Shown: one piece after another, positions 32,901 through 43,560 of the stretch
How the letters are laid out: each line of letters opens with the position of its first letter
Position numbering within the stretch: the first letter of the stretch is position 1
Source: Tupaia tana
Lineage: Eukaryota; Chordata; Mammalia; Scandentia; Tupaiidae
DNA length: 64,000 bases
Assembly (NCBI GenBank): GCA_026018925.1
Contig: JAKSZU010000003.1
Location: 3,733,867 to 3,797,866 of the forward strand
Direction: 5' to 3'
Made by a program: the position numbers and the translations under genes
Notes under the pieces: generated by a model
Told to the model about the DNA's origin: nothing
Database searches by the model: none
What the model saw: the letters and a program-made list of their open reading frames with translations, nothing else

Positions 32901-35779
32901 AAGAGCTTGTTTTACTTAGCGTGTGCACTTAGTTTACTGTGTAAGTACATAGTAAAGTTTTTCTTTGTGTATCTCTGAGAGCTCAGTCCAGACTTGGCAT
33001 AAATATCTAGTATGTGGTGAGTGTTTGCTACATAAAAACATTATTTCATGGGGATCTTCTTAAGGATGAAATGAGATAACACATGCATTATTTTTTTTCC
33101 AGAGCTACAAAGAGAAATTGAATTAGCTCCTATCTCTGTTACTCTCTGCTTGTGGGAGACTTAGGAAGTGACATCTGAGTCGCTGCAAAATCCTAAAGGT
33201 TTTATCACTTTGTGAACTGTGTGCCCTGTTAGAAGAAGTTAAAGCAGCTGTCTCATCCTCCCTGGTTTTGGTGGCTCAAAGGTAACACAGCGCCCACCTG
33301 TGTGGTAGGTCCTACGACAGCTCCAGGCCTGGACTGACTTCCTGATCCTTCCTAAAACCCCTATGACCAAGGCCACGTAGCACCTGAGCACAGAAATTGA
33401 GAATCTGTCCCAGACAACCCTGCACAGCTGGATTCCAAAGCCCAGATCTAGAGCTACCTTTACTTATTCCCAGAGACGGAAGCAATGACAACCTTGCCGT
33501 GATGCCAACGACAACGCAGACCATCCAATCGCCAACAAGGAAGTTTTCTTTCAGAAAAGCTCTAAGCAAAGAAGGTCAGTACAAACCTTTTCTTTCTCTT
33601 CAAGCCCAAGGCTGAAAGAAGAGCAGTGACTTTGGCTGGAGTTCCCTACACAACTAGCTGTCTTTTCTGCTCAGAAGCGGAGTGTGATTTCTAAAAGTTG
33701 TGCAATCTTACGCTCACACTTTACATTTTCTACAAAACTGAAGTGTGTATCCCTTGCTCGGGAATGAATACTCCTTGCAAGTTTCTGGAAGCTAATTACA
33801 CTTTAGGGAATCTGATCCAAAGAACTAGATTACGGATAGCATCCTGTGGTTAGTTAGGTCTCAACCACTGGTAGAGCAGCCCTAGTTGTTGACTGGTATT
33901 TAACTAATACTACGTGATGAACTCCAGTCACTGTGCCCAGCACCAAATCAACATGACAGGCAAGGCTACACAATCTGCAGGGTATTTCTAACTTCCCATC
34001 TGACTATAACCCCTGGAGTTTTCTTCTCACAGGCAATGATTCCGGGTACCAGGGAGGACAGGGTGATCCTTAGACGTTATTACAGGTGGTTCATCACCCC
34101 TGCATTCAGCAGCGGGGGGCTACAACAGGACCTTTAGTTTTTCAGTTCACGGTATTCAATATTCATGTAAATAAAATATCTAAAGACACAAAACTCCATC
34201 ACTGAGTAGCCACCCTAAAAGAGAATGACAGTAAATGCTTTTCAAGATACATCTGCGCAAGAATAATTGTAATTTATCGAGAATAATGATAACAGTGGTC
34301 AGTAAATGAATGAGACAAAATAGCTGGAACATTTTCCTGAGAGGGTGAAACCTTTTCTACACGGAGGTCTCCCCAGAAGTGCTCGAAGAGCAGCACATAC
34401 TTACTCCAAACTCCTTGCAGATGTATACACTTGAGTTCTATATTTTATTTACAACGTGGAAGCTGAATCTCACATAGGCTGCCCAGTACTTTTCAGTGCC
34501 GTTAGCCTCACCACCTACCGTGTACACCTCACTCCAGGATGTTCTTGGCCACCTTATCTCCCTCACGTCATCGCCAATGTTGCCTTGTAGTGACATCCTT
34601 CAAGACAAGCCACTGGACACAAAACTGAAGGCAAACTACAACTTAGATGTCTTTGAGAAAAAGAATTGGACCTTTTCTTTTTCTTTTCACTAGTGAATAG
34701 CCTCAATCTCACTTTGAGCAATCGGAAGCCACCCACTATTTTAAAGCCTGTAGGGTGGGTTTTGGCTGGAACTGCATTTTACAGAGTGTGAGTTCATACT
34801 TGGAACCTAGTAAGGGTTTACAACGCTCACTAATAAATAGCTGATGGTGACTACTGAAGTAGTGTGACGGACAGAGCAGTATCAGCATTCGTTGGACACC
34901 TGAGAGACGCACAAGGCAATCCGGGCACATGACTGACAGGTTCCCTGGGAGCGCCTAAGCTGGTGTGTGTTCCAACACTTCCCAGAACATTTTATCGGTG
35001 TCAATACGCTGCAGTCCAATTCTGCCAAGAAGCTACTTTCACACTGGAGCCAAAGGCATTTTTTAAAAGAAATTACTGAATGATCTCCTGAACTCCACAG
35101 ATGGCTCTACTACATAATCACTGATGTGTGAAACTTTATTATTTTTAATTTAAAATCTTATAATATCAGCTACTATGTATTAAAAAGACATTTCCTATGG
35201 ATATTAAATATGGTGAATGTGAAACATGTAACTGCTCAAATCATAATTAATGAGATTAGAAATCAGAGAGATGACTTGCTGAGTCAAGTATTTCATCCAG
35301 ATCTGATAGGAGGCAAAGATGCTGGTTGTGAGTTGAAGCACTTATCCTTCAACTCTACTCTCACTCAACTCAAACACACCAAGCTATCTCTTATTCAGCA
35401 AAAGGATCCAAAATCATTGGCAAGCCAACTCCACAGAGGCCCAAGTTCATTCAACACGTTGACATTAACAGGAATATTTTTTCTAAGAACTTGCTAGTAA
35501 ATATATATGGACCATGCATACGAACACATATTTGCAAAAATAAGCCTAGCAAACACAAGATCAAACAGTAGAGCATAGGTTCAAGCTGCATATCAAATAC
35601 CAAGCTGCAAGCACTTGCCTTTTCAGGTTTGGAAAATTATATATATACGTGTGTGTGTTATACACACACTCTAAAATATATTAGAAATACACTGACGCAT
35701 GTATTGTTGGACAGTTCCAGGTGAGGAATTGCCTTGCAAACTAACCACAAGCTAAGATGGCCCGGATAGGTGAGAAGAG
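32901..35779. other. Intron immediately downstream of DPP6 first exon
   Basis: About 2.9 kb of largely unique sequence with no repeat I can name. It is the 5' part of the inferred DPP6 intron 1. Intronic enhancers often lie within a few kb of an alternative promoter, but nothing here proves one. Short frames (33312-33615, 35210-35497) show no motif. A small tatatatacgtgtgtgtgttatacacacac palindrome-like spot lies near 35640-35668. Confidence 0.45.
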
Positions 35780-36324
35780 AGGGGGACGGCAGGCTATGCT
35801 AAGGTGGGAGCGGGCTGAAAGCGCGCCTGGGTGGGATCTGCTCTTTCCTGCAGTGGGCGCTTCCCAAGCCCCGGCCTACACGCGCTAGCTTGCTCGGAGG
35901 TTCCGCAAGGCTTCCTCAGGCCGCTGCCCACTCTCCTTCCCCTGAACGGACTAATTTCCCGGAAATAATTCCAGGCACGCCGTGGCCCACTAAAGTTAAC
36001 AAAGCACGTGTCCGCGACACCGACGGGGACGCCGACCAGAGAAGCCAACGCTCCGGGGCGGGGGCTCGGCTCCCACCGCCGACCCCTCCTCCGGTTCCCC
36101 ACACCTGCCTCAGGCACTTGGGGACCTGTAGCCCAGGTGAGCCCAGGCAGGTAAAGAGGCAGGGCCCAGCCGCGGGCCTGGGGTCCATGCACGGCGCACA
36201 CCCTCGCGGCCCCGACCCGTCGCGGTCCGCATGTACGGCCGGGGGCGGCAGGGCCGGGCCTCCAGAGCCCACCCGGCGGCCGCGAGCCGCAGCCTCGGCC
36301 CCCAGCCCCCGCGCCCCCGCGCAG

Positions 36325-36330
36325 CCCTAC
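36325..36330 (-). other. 5' splice site of DPP6 first exon
   Basis: On the minus strand the exon ends AAG (Lys20) and the intron begins GTAGGG. AAG|GTAGGG fits the mammalian donor pattern (MAG|GTRAGT) in all but two intron positions. Splicing here would be phase 0, joining after residue 20. The paralogous DPP10 first exon also contributes 20 residues ending in lysine. Confidence 0.85.
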
Positions 36331-36390
36331 CTTGTGGCCTTTCCCGGGGGGACACCTCACGTTGTTGGAAGCTCCCGCTGTTTGATTCAT
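36331..36390 (-). CDS. DPP6: DPP6 alternative first coding exon (DPP6a-type N-terminus)
   Basis: This exon encodes the 20-residue cytosolic N-terminus of a dipeptidyl-peptidase-like protein. Seen: minus-strand ATG at 36390 in good context (G at -3, A at +4), in-frame TAG at 36423-36421, residues MNQTAGASNN...PPGKGHK, then a GT donor. Known: DPP6 is a type II, catalytically inactive prolyl-oligopeptidase relative. It binds Kv4 channels, speeds their inactivation and raises surface expression. The gene uses several alternative first exons. DPP10's variant starts MNQTASVSHH, and this N-terminal motif is reported to cause fast, pore-blocking inactivation of Kv4.2. Inferred: the shared exon, membrane segment and extracellular domain lie beyond the left edge of the window. 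The 198-codon open frame continuing past the donor is intronic. Confidence 0.9.
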
Positions 36391-36423
36391 GTCCAGAGGA
36401 AGTTGGGGGTTCCGGACTCTCTA
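36391..36423 (-). other. DPP6: 5'UTR of DPP6 first exon (proximal part)
   Basis: Thirty bases separate the start codon from the in-frame stop at 36423-36421, so the reading frame cannot extend upstream. The 5'UTR presumably continues further toward higher coordinates through CpG-rich sequence; its 5' end is unknown. Confidence 0.7.
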
Positions 36424-37280
36424 CGTGGAAACTTCCCGGGCGCGGGAGGTGGCGGCGGGCGCGTCCGCGGACGGCGCGGGTGGTCCCGGGAGTCCTGCCG
36501 AGCGAGGGGCTCTTCGCGCTGCGGCTCCTCGAGGCTCCTCGCCCAGCGACGCGAAAGCCGCAGCCCGGAGAAGGAGCGGCCGCTGCTGGGACCCCGGAGG
36601 GAGCCCGCGCCGGCGCCAGCGACTCCGAGGGCGCGCTGCCCAGAGCTGCTCCCCGGGAAGCGGTCCAGGACGCTCCGCCCGGCCGCCCAGCACGTCCGGA
36701 GAAGCCCTCCGGGAGCGCGAGGAGAGCGCGGGAGCGGCGGGGCTCGGCGAGGCTCTCCCTGCGCAGGGGCGGGAACCCGCGAGCGCACGCCCGCCCTCGC
36801 GTCCCCCGCAGAGCCGCCGCGGCCGGGAGCCCCGGGTCTGCTCTCGCGTCCTCTTGCACCTGCCGGCTCCGCTCCTCACTCTGCAAGGCGCGGGCAGCTG
36901 GGACCGGTGCAGACGCGGCACCCCACCGCCCTGCGTGGGTTAATTAAGAAGGGCCGCTCGGGGGGCGGGCGGGCGCCCGCTCCAGCCTGCAGCTCCTGAG
37001 CGGGGCGCCAGGCACCAAATCTTCCCGGGATGGTCGGGAGGGGGCATGCGAGGCTCTGCCAGGCGAGAAAGTGGAGGCGGCAGAGGAGGACCGCACCGGG
37101 CTCCTGGCACAGTCCCTGCCAGGAACAGCTGAGGGGTGCAAGCACCCTGCCCGCTGGGACAAGCTGCCCGGCCGCGGGGCAGCTTCTCTAGGGCACTTGG
37201 GGAGGGCGGCGGGGCGCGTCCAGTCCTTTCTGCAGCAAAAGTCTTCGCAGCTCCCAAGCCCTCATGGCCCCTCGCTCGCT

Positions 37281-37904
37281 CGCTCTGTGCTTCCTCTGGC
37301 ACCTGTGAAGCCATCATCTGGGCAGGCAGTATTCGGAAACAGGTGGAAGGGAAATGACACTGGGAACTCAGATAAACCAGAAAGACCAACCGCCTGGAGA
37401 AGACTGCATTGCAACATTTCAGAACCACAGGTCGGAGCAGTAGACCTAGAGCGCATTGGACACAGCCATATTATTCAGCAGAATGTGCACTTTTAAATTT
37501 GCCCAGCAGAGATAGTCGAGTTTGAATACTCTGGTTGGAAAATGAAGCCAGGAGTTCAGATTCCTGTTCCCCACCCCACGGCTTGATTTTATCACATACA
37601 AAGTGGTGGAAGGGGCGTCCTCACCACCGCCAGGTGCACTGACGCCCTCAGGCAGGAGCCTTAATGGCTTAAAGCCATCCCCAAATGGGACCCTAAGGAG
37701 AGTGACTAGGACAATTCTTTCAATGTCTCAGTTATTTGATGATGTTCATTATCATTTCTCTAATATTCCCAATTCCAGGTTAAAACAATTCCCACCTTGT
37801 TAAATGAGTTAGTGTGTTTGGTTGTTTTTACCTGCAAAAGCGTTCAAAAGTAACTCGGGACATTCTGCCCTGTGAAGTTGGAGGGCACTTGTGGAGTCAG
37901 TGTA
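37281..37904. other. Proximal upstream flank of DPP6 promoter
   Basis: CpG density falls after a ctcgctcgctcgctctg run at about 37272. No repeat is recognisable until the SINE-like text at about 37905. Regulatory sequence is plausible here but not identifiable by eye. Confidence 0.45.
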
Positions 37905-38165
37905 ATGCTGGGACAGTGAGGCCGGGACACACTGTCCATGCTGGTTCGAATCTTGGTTTGTACTGTCAGCAGGGAGAGGGCAGTGAAGAGAAAGCACCCC
38001 CCCCCCATGGGAGATGGGCACAGTGCAATCCCTTTCTCCTTTGGGAATTTGAGCACACATATACATACACCCCAGTTGTTTCTCAAGCCACCAGGTCTGG
38101 GACTCAAACCGCACTGTGGACCATGTGGATCCAGCCGCCTTAACCACCATGCCACCAGCTTACCC
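37905..38165 (-). mobile_element. Diverged tRNA-derived SINE
   Basis: The plus strand shows a gaagagaaagcacccccccccatggg stem region, gtgcaatccctttctcct, ggaatttgagcacacatata, tcaagccaccaggtctggg, and cttaaccaccatgccaccagctta as the head complement. It is old and imperfect; the left boundary is vague. Confidence 0.75.
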
Positions 38166-38195
38166 CCTAGCGTGCATCTTGGGGCAGATTACTTC

Positions 38196-38290
38196 TCTCA
38201 TTTACTCTTCCATGTCAACTCTGAAGTAGCTGCTGCTGTTAGCAGGTGAGGAAACTGAGGCTCAGAAATGCTGGCGTGTAGAAGGGCCTT
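38196..38290 (+). repeat. MIR SINE fragment
   Basis: The phrase gcaggtgaggaaactgaggctcagaaa matches the MIR core (acagatgaggaaactgaggc). It is preceded by diverged MIR text with cttccatgtcaactctg. An ancient, immobile relic. Confidence 0.75.
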
Positions 38291-38789
38291 AGCTAAGCAG
38301 CAGGTGCTTGTCCAGCAGCAGGAAGTGCTATTCCCACCTGCCAGGACATTGGTAACCCTTCTTACTGATTTACAGACGCCATTGCTCGGTTCCACGCTTC
38401 CTACAGCCAGCTCCCCACGTGCCTTTACTTGTGTGTTTACTGCAGTTTCTCCTCCTCCAGAAGTACGCTCTGTTACAGCTAAGGAGAGGAGCCCTGGAGA
38501 ATGACTTCGGGAAGCCATGCGTGCAGAGGCCCTGAGAACTCATCCTGACCTCAGAGCGTGACAGCTCACCTCTGTATTAGAAAACGTATTTTATTAATTA
38601 AGCTTGAAACTTTTGCAAAGAAAATGACAAGGAAGATGGTATTGATGTCTAATTGACTTGGTGCCACTTGTATAAAAATACGTTTGACATAATCAGTTAT
38701 GTTTTAAGAACACAAGGACATTTTTCCCCTGTGGCATGAATACTTCTATTCCTAAAGATTTTCACGTATAGATTTTGGGTTTATCTTCT
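38291..38789. other. Unclassified upstream DNA
   Basis: No recognised element. A 106-codon minus frame and a 78-codon plus frame overlap at 38198-38518 without family features. Confidence 0.4.
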
Positions 38790-39400
38790 CTTGCTTCTTT
38801 TTATTGCTAGCTGCTTTTTTTTGTTACGGTATAATTGATACGTAGTAAAATAAAGATCACTTCTGACAGTTGCATGCATGTATATAACCCACACCTGTTA
38901 AGATCGATAACAGTCCCATCACAGAAGGGTCCCTCTTGCTTTTCCCAATAAACTCTCCCCATAAGCAGGACTCTTGATCTTATCACTATAGGTCCTTTGT
39001 TTTTCCTAGAATTTCGTACAGATGAAGTCAGGCATTTTGAGCTCCCCCACTGAACACAGTGTTTATGGGTGCATCATGTCTGCATGTTCCCATAGATCAT
39101 CTTTTTTATTGCTGAGTAGTGTTCTGTTCTGTGGCTGCTCCATAACTTAGCCATTCTGCTGCTAATGACAACACATGCTAGTTCCAGGTTTTGACTATTA
39201 AGAATCACACTGCTATATGCAAGGTTTCTTGGTAAAATATGCTTTTATTTCTCATATGCAAATACCTAGGATGGAGTTGTTGGATCCTAAGGTAGACGCA
39301 GGCTTATTTTTTTTTAAAAAAAGAAACTGTGAAGCCATTTTTACACAATCTGCGTTCCATCTGAAACTGCTTACGTATCCGCTATCACGTCGCCAATGAA
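38790..39400 (-). mobile_element. L1 3' remnant, antisense
   Basis: The plus strand carries the antisense of an old L1 tail: ggtataattgatacgtagtaaaa, then tttttattgctgagtagtgttctg, then ccataacttagccattctgct, then gttccaggttttgactattaag, then tcatatgcaaatacctaggatggagttgttggatc. In ORF2 orientation this is the end of the reading frame followed by 3'UTR. Confidence 0.85.
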
Positions 39401-41572
39401 CTGAAATAGTGGAGGTTTCAGGTAAAATCCATGTACTAGTTCAGAGTTGCTCAGCGTCTGGAATCTACGCACGGCTCAGCTTTGTCTTCTGATTCAGGGC
39501 ACTCACCAGATGAAGAGATCATTTGGACTGTGGGCATGGAGAAGACTCTTCCCGGGAGGGGTCTGCCTCTAACCTCACTCCGTGGCTGTTGGCAGGACTC
39601 AGTTCTTCAAAGCCTTTTGGGTGAGGGTCTCAGTTCTTGGCTGGAGTTTGGTCGGAGGCCACCTTCACTTCCTTGTCACGTGGGCCTCCCCAGCAAGGGC
39701 AAGTGCTCAAAAAGAGCCAGAGAGAGAAGCCAGCAAGACGGAGGTCAGCATCGTTCATGGCCTAACACCATCACTCACACTGTACTGCGTGGAGTAGGAA
39801 CAAGTCATCAAGCCCGCCCCACACTCCAGGTGAGGCTTTCACAAGAGTGAGGGCCAGGAAGGCGGGTCGCTGGGACACGGTCAGAAGCCCTCCATGATCT
39901 GCCCTGGGGACCCAGTGGTGTGCGTCCTCCCAGGTGGAGTAGTTTTCCTCTCTTTCAGGTCCTGTTACAGCATCAGCTCCACGTCTGGGAGGCTCTCAAG
40001 TCAATCAGTTCCGGTGGCCACATCTCCCCAGGTGTAGCTCCTGAGTCAGCTCGGGAGTACCGCCTCCTTCAGGAAGGGGAAGGTGGAGACACTCAGCAGC
40101 TTCCCAACAGCCAACCAGCATTCCGCGGAGGGTGGGCTCCGGTGCCCAGCGGTAGGCACAGCTTTCAAAGAGGAGGAAATGCAGGCAGGAGAAGTCCTGC
40201 TCCAGTGATGGCGGGGTCCGGCCAGGCACAGGCTGGAGCTTCCTGGTTGGAGGCGGTAGTGGTCAGCCTTCTCCAAAGTAAAATACTCTCTTTCCCATCA
40301 CTCCCGTGCTGTACCCTTGGAAGGAAGCGCCAGGTGCAGTCCCCATGTAAGGAGTAGGGAGCAACGCTCCACTCCCACGAGGGCAGAGGGCCTGTGTGAG
40401 TGTTCTGGCATCTTCCTGGGAGAGCTGTCTCCTCCCCAGTTTAGGCACATAACACGGACTTAGGGACATTTATCTCCTACTTTGGGTTATAATTTAATAC
40501 TTTTTCATTAATTTATTTGACTCAAATCACTGCAGCCTTGGCCACTGGGTGATCTTGCAGTGGTTTCTGTGTACCTTTTCTTACCCCCCTCGGTGTGTGT
40601 GTGAGAGAGAGAGCGAGAGAAAGAAAGAGAGAAAACGTTCTTATGCTACGAGGTGCTTCAGGCTTACCTTGTGGATTCCCTGCCATGAAAATCAGCCACT
40701 TCTCCCAGGAGCCCTCGTTCCATTTCCGCTGTCCGCTCTTGCTCACTTATAAACACCTGCTCCAGCAGCGAGAAGCTGCCCACCACCCCCCACCGCTTAC
40801 TCGTTTAATTCTGGTGTACGTCTGTGGTTGTGTGGTGCTATCAGAATGTTTAACTGATACCCTGGGGGAAACAATATGAAATCCACCATGGTGGGGGACC
40901 CCAATTCTGTGACCCTCGTGAGTTTCTCTCTCTTACACTGCTCTGCTCTGCCTCTAGCAACTTGTCAGAATTACCGCTCAAGTTATCCTCAGTTAACGTC
41001 TCCAGAGGCTTCCACTTCAGATAAGCAGATTTCTGCTATGATTTCTTTAATTCACTGACCTTTGCGTATTTCTGGGTGGCTATTTGCTCTGAAACTATCA
41101 TTTTCTTCTGGGCCCAAGAAATAGCGTTGATTTTATTTATTTAGATTTTTTTCCTTTTGAAAGGATGGAAGTGAAAACTTCTGAACTCTTGACATATTGA
41201 CTCTGAAACCAGACATCTCCAAGTATGTCTTTTTTGACCAGAGGGTCTCTTGTCCTGTTTTATTTCATAGTTTAACCCTCGTCTTTCTTCATATTATAGT
41301 AGAAGAAACAAGAAAAACCCAGGTACTGCCTTAACTCACTTCCAGAAATCTTAGCTACATACCTGCAGCCCGTACTGTGACTAAGCTTTTGCCATTCCGT
41401 AATAAACATCTCGCCTCCACTGGGATCACTGGGAGCCACTGCAGAAGCAGCCTTCTGTGACTGCCACCACTGCTTCGAAATGATGAGCATGAGTCTAGGA
41501 AATTCGGTGTAGTGCAGCTACTGACAAATAAGTCATATTTTCAATAGTACAATCTACATAGCTTACAGATAC
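39401..41572. other. Unclassified upstream DNA
   Basis: About 2.2 kb, GC-moderate from 39480 to 40470, with a (ga)n-like purine run at 40602-40634. The overlapping frames 39482-40357 (+) and 40005-40469 (-) are long, but both strands are open together, which is typical of GC-rich non-coding DNA. I see no family motif. Confidence 0.4.
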
Positions 41573-41701
41573 GGGGGAACTTTAATGTTTTCGTGGGAAA
41601 ATGGAATTAAAGGATGAGTTTTATTTTGGTGTAAAACATTTGAAATCCATGCCTAGTTCTTTTTAATAATACACATTCCCCATGAACTTTGTCAAGGCTC
41701 C
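41573..41701. mobile_element. Palindromic mariner-type MITE, copy 2
   Basis: The left end ggggaactttaatgttttcg and right end catgaactttgtcaaggctcc are inverted relatives, with centre gttttattttggtgtaaaacatttgaaatccatgc. The order and motifs match 30136-30267 with more divergence. Confidence 0.7.
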
Positions 41702-42180
41702 GATGATGGTACTAATGAGCGACTCATCCTTCAGTCCTGGATAAACACCACCACACCGGAAATGACACCGTGTCAGGCATGGGGAGGCAAAGCAAAGGGG
41801 AGAGGGACGGGAGTGTTCTGAAGCTTTCCTTCTCTCTGTTTCTGCCTGTGCCCCAGCGCCTCTCGGACGCCCCTCTTCCTTTCCGAACATCAGCAAGCTG
41901 AGCGATGCTCTTCTACGACGTGATTGCTCTCTCACACCCTCAAGCTCTTTCGGTCTCTTCAAAGTCAGAATGAACGTAGGCCACTCCGAGGTGAGAGCTG
42001 CAGAGAAACCTCAAAGCTAAGTCTGGATACTTGGCCTATACACGCTTCCGACTTCCTTTCCTGCCGAGAATAAGGGGTAGAGCAAGAACGAGAAGAGAGC
42101 ACGGTAAGCAAGACGTGGGCTTTATAAGGTTCAAGGTGGCCTCCTGTTATTGGCTTTATTTGGTTACTGTTTTCTTACCT
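41702..42180. other. Unclassified upstream DNA
   Basis: No recognised repeat. A 99-codon minus frame (41663-41962) overlaps the MITE end and is not a gene. Confidence 0.4.
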
Positions 42181-42271
42181 AACAGCTCTATTTTGCTTTT
42201 TAAAACTCGCTAGGGGTCCAGGTGGTGGCACGGTGGTACCATGACTGGACCTACGTAGGAGAGGTCTTGGG
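42181..42271. repeat. Left arm of a second inverted duplication
   Basis: The arm is aacagctctattttgctttt plus aaaactcgctag, continuing into a SINE head and ending gaggtcttggg. It recurs in reverse complement at 42462-42554 with roughly 85 percent identity and a 2-base indel. The outer ~30 bases are not SINE, so the pairing is not just two SINEs facing each other. Confidence 0.8.
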
Positions 42272-42410
42272 TTTGCGTCCAGAGTACGTACGTGTGCCCT
42301 TGATCTGGACGGGCTGAGACGTGGAGTGGATCACGGTGTGAAGACTATTTGGGGTTGCCTCTCTGTCTCCCTTTCACTCTTTCTCATGGAAGGAATAAAT
42401 CAGCTGTTTA
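42212..42410 (+). mobile_element. Second-family tRNA-like SINE
   Basis: The head ggggtccaggtggtggcacggtgg has an A-box-like tggcacggtgg and a B-box-position gggtttgcgtcc. The body differs from the main family (gtgtgcccttgatctggacgg, gtgtgaagactatttggggt). It ends in tctctgtctccctttcactctttctcatgg and aataaat. Its head forms most of the left inverted arm. Confidence 0.65.
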
Positions 42411-42461
42411 AAATGTTAGAAACTCTTTTATCCGACCTGTAAAAGCACCCAAGTGTTGATT

Positions 42462-42554
42462 CCCAAGACCTCTCCCTGTGGGTCCAGTTAGGGTACCACT
42501 GAGCCACCGCCTGGGCCCCTAGTGAGTTTTAAAAAAGCAAAATGCAGAGCTGTT
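42462..42554. repeat. Right arm of the second inverted duplication
   Basis: Reverse complement of 42181-42271. It contains the SINE head only (cccaagacctctccctgtgg to gagccaccgcctgggcccc), then ctagtgagttttaaaaaagcaaaatgcagagctgtt, the inverted flank. The spacer between the arms is 190 bp and contains the SINE body. Confidence 0.8.
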
Positions 42555-43215
42555 GGGGAAGGAAAGCGGTCTGAGAACAGCACTTGGATTCTCATTAACT
42601 CGCTCTGATAAGCTTAGAGTCACTGACGTGCCACCCACACGGGAGTTTTTAGACGAAATTTTAGTGGCAGTTCAGTGTTTCTGACAGTGAGATTTAGAGC
42701 TTCCTGGTCCCCCGGTATTTTTCAGCAGTCCTTGGCTGCAGAACAGTAAGCTGAAGTTACATCCTGGGCATTGTATTGTTGTTTATTAGACTTCCTGTCT
42801 TTCGAAAGCGGTAGCTGCAGCTCAGCCACTCCTGTTGCAAGCACTCCAACGTGGGACATTTTGAAAGTGTGACTAAAATGCTGGCTTCTCACCTTGAGCC
42901 CTGGATGTGAAAGAAGAGGGCGGAGAGGCAAGGTGGAGAGAAATGTATTCACGGTGCCGAGGGCTTTCCTGTGGCCAGGCCCTGCCACTTCCATAGCACA
43001 CATAAATAGTGTTGACCACCCCCCAGCTGGCAGTGGCCCGGTGGAGCTCATGTTTCCACAGGACTCTTACACCAGACAGGCACCCTGGAATTTAGAACAA
43101 TTCTGGAATGTTCCTCAATTCAGTAATAGCACAAGAAAATGGCAGGTAACTCAAGACCTGTCGTGTGAAGTCTCTGTGTTCCTGGGACCTCTGACTGACA
43201 CGTGGACATCTGCAG
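42555..43215. other. Unclassified upstream DNA
   Basis: No gene or recognised repeat. The frames at 42722-43051 (-) and 42894-43286 (+) overlap antisense to each other and show no motif. Confidence 0.4.
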
Positions 43216-43560
43216 TATGTCATGTTCTCCTAGAAGCCAGCTCAGCCGAACTTGCCATTTTGGTTGCTGTGGGAAGACCCATCTGATGGAATGATTTATA
43301 AAGAAGCAGATTTATTCCACTCACTATTTGAAGGTCCAGGATCTGGAAGCCAACCTCTGGTGAGACTACAGGAAGTTGGAGGGCAGGATCTGAAACAGCT
43401 GCTACACAGGTTTCTGCCTGTCTCATCCCCTGTTCTTCTAGACCTACCAGAACTCAGTTATAGGCCCCGCCTGATGACCTTGTCACACTCGGGAGACGCC
43501 TTTATGATACCACCAAGTCCCAGGACATGGATTTCCGGGAGACATCCAAAGTACAGCAGG
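43216..43560 (+). repeat. Unnamed interspersed repeat, copy 2
   Basis: Key shared text is gatttataaagaagcagatttattccactcac, followed by a gaggtccagg-type segment and a run of short blocks. It ends with gggagacatccaaagtacagcagg. This parallels 59545-59990 (agaaaagcagaggtttattca; ggaggtccaggggcc) and, more loosely, 23661-24085. The 156-codon frame 43252-43722 covers it and is not a gene. Confidence 0.5.

Larger units (their letters stand above)
35780..37280. promoter_or_regulatory. CpG island promoter of DPP6 (DPP6a first exon)
   Basis: This 1.5-kb stretch is conspicuously GC- and CpG-rich compared with both flanks, which are AT-rich and CpG-depleted. Retained CpGs point to an unmethylated germline promoter. 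No TATA box stands out, consistent with a dispersed-start CpG promoter. The DPP6 coding exon lies inside it on the minus strand, so transcription should begin somewhere above 36423. The precise start is not readable from sequence. No recognisable repeat has inserted in the island. CpG-island promoters are often bidirectional, so an antisense (plus-strand) RNA is possible but unproven. Confidence 0.85.

Noticed and set aside
35794-36390. 198-codon frame on the minus strand read as one protein
   Set aside because: Only the first 20 codons match DPP6; after residue 20 there is a splice donor and the rest is GC-rich intron.
35890-36999. 369-codon plus-strand frame in the CpG island
   Set aside because: Pro/Arg/Ala-rich frames are open on both strands throughout the island, as expected from GC content. 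There is no family motif, and it overlaps the DPP6 exon antisense.
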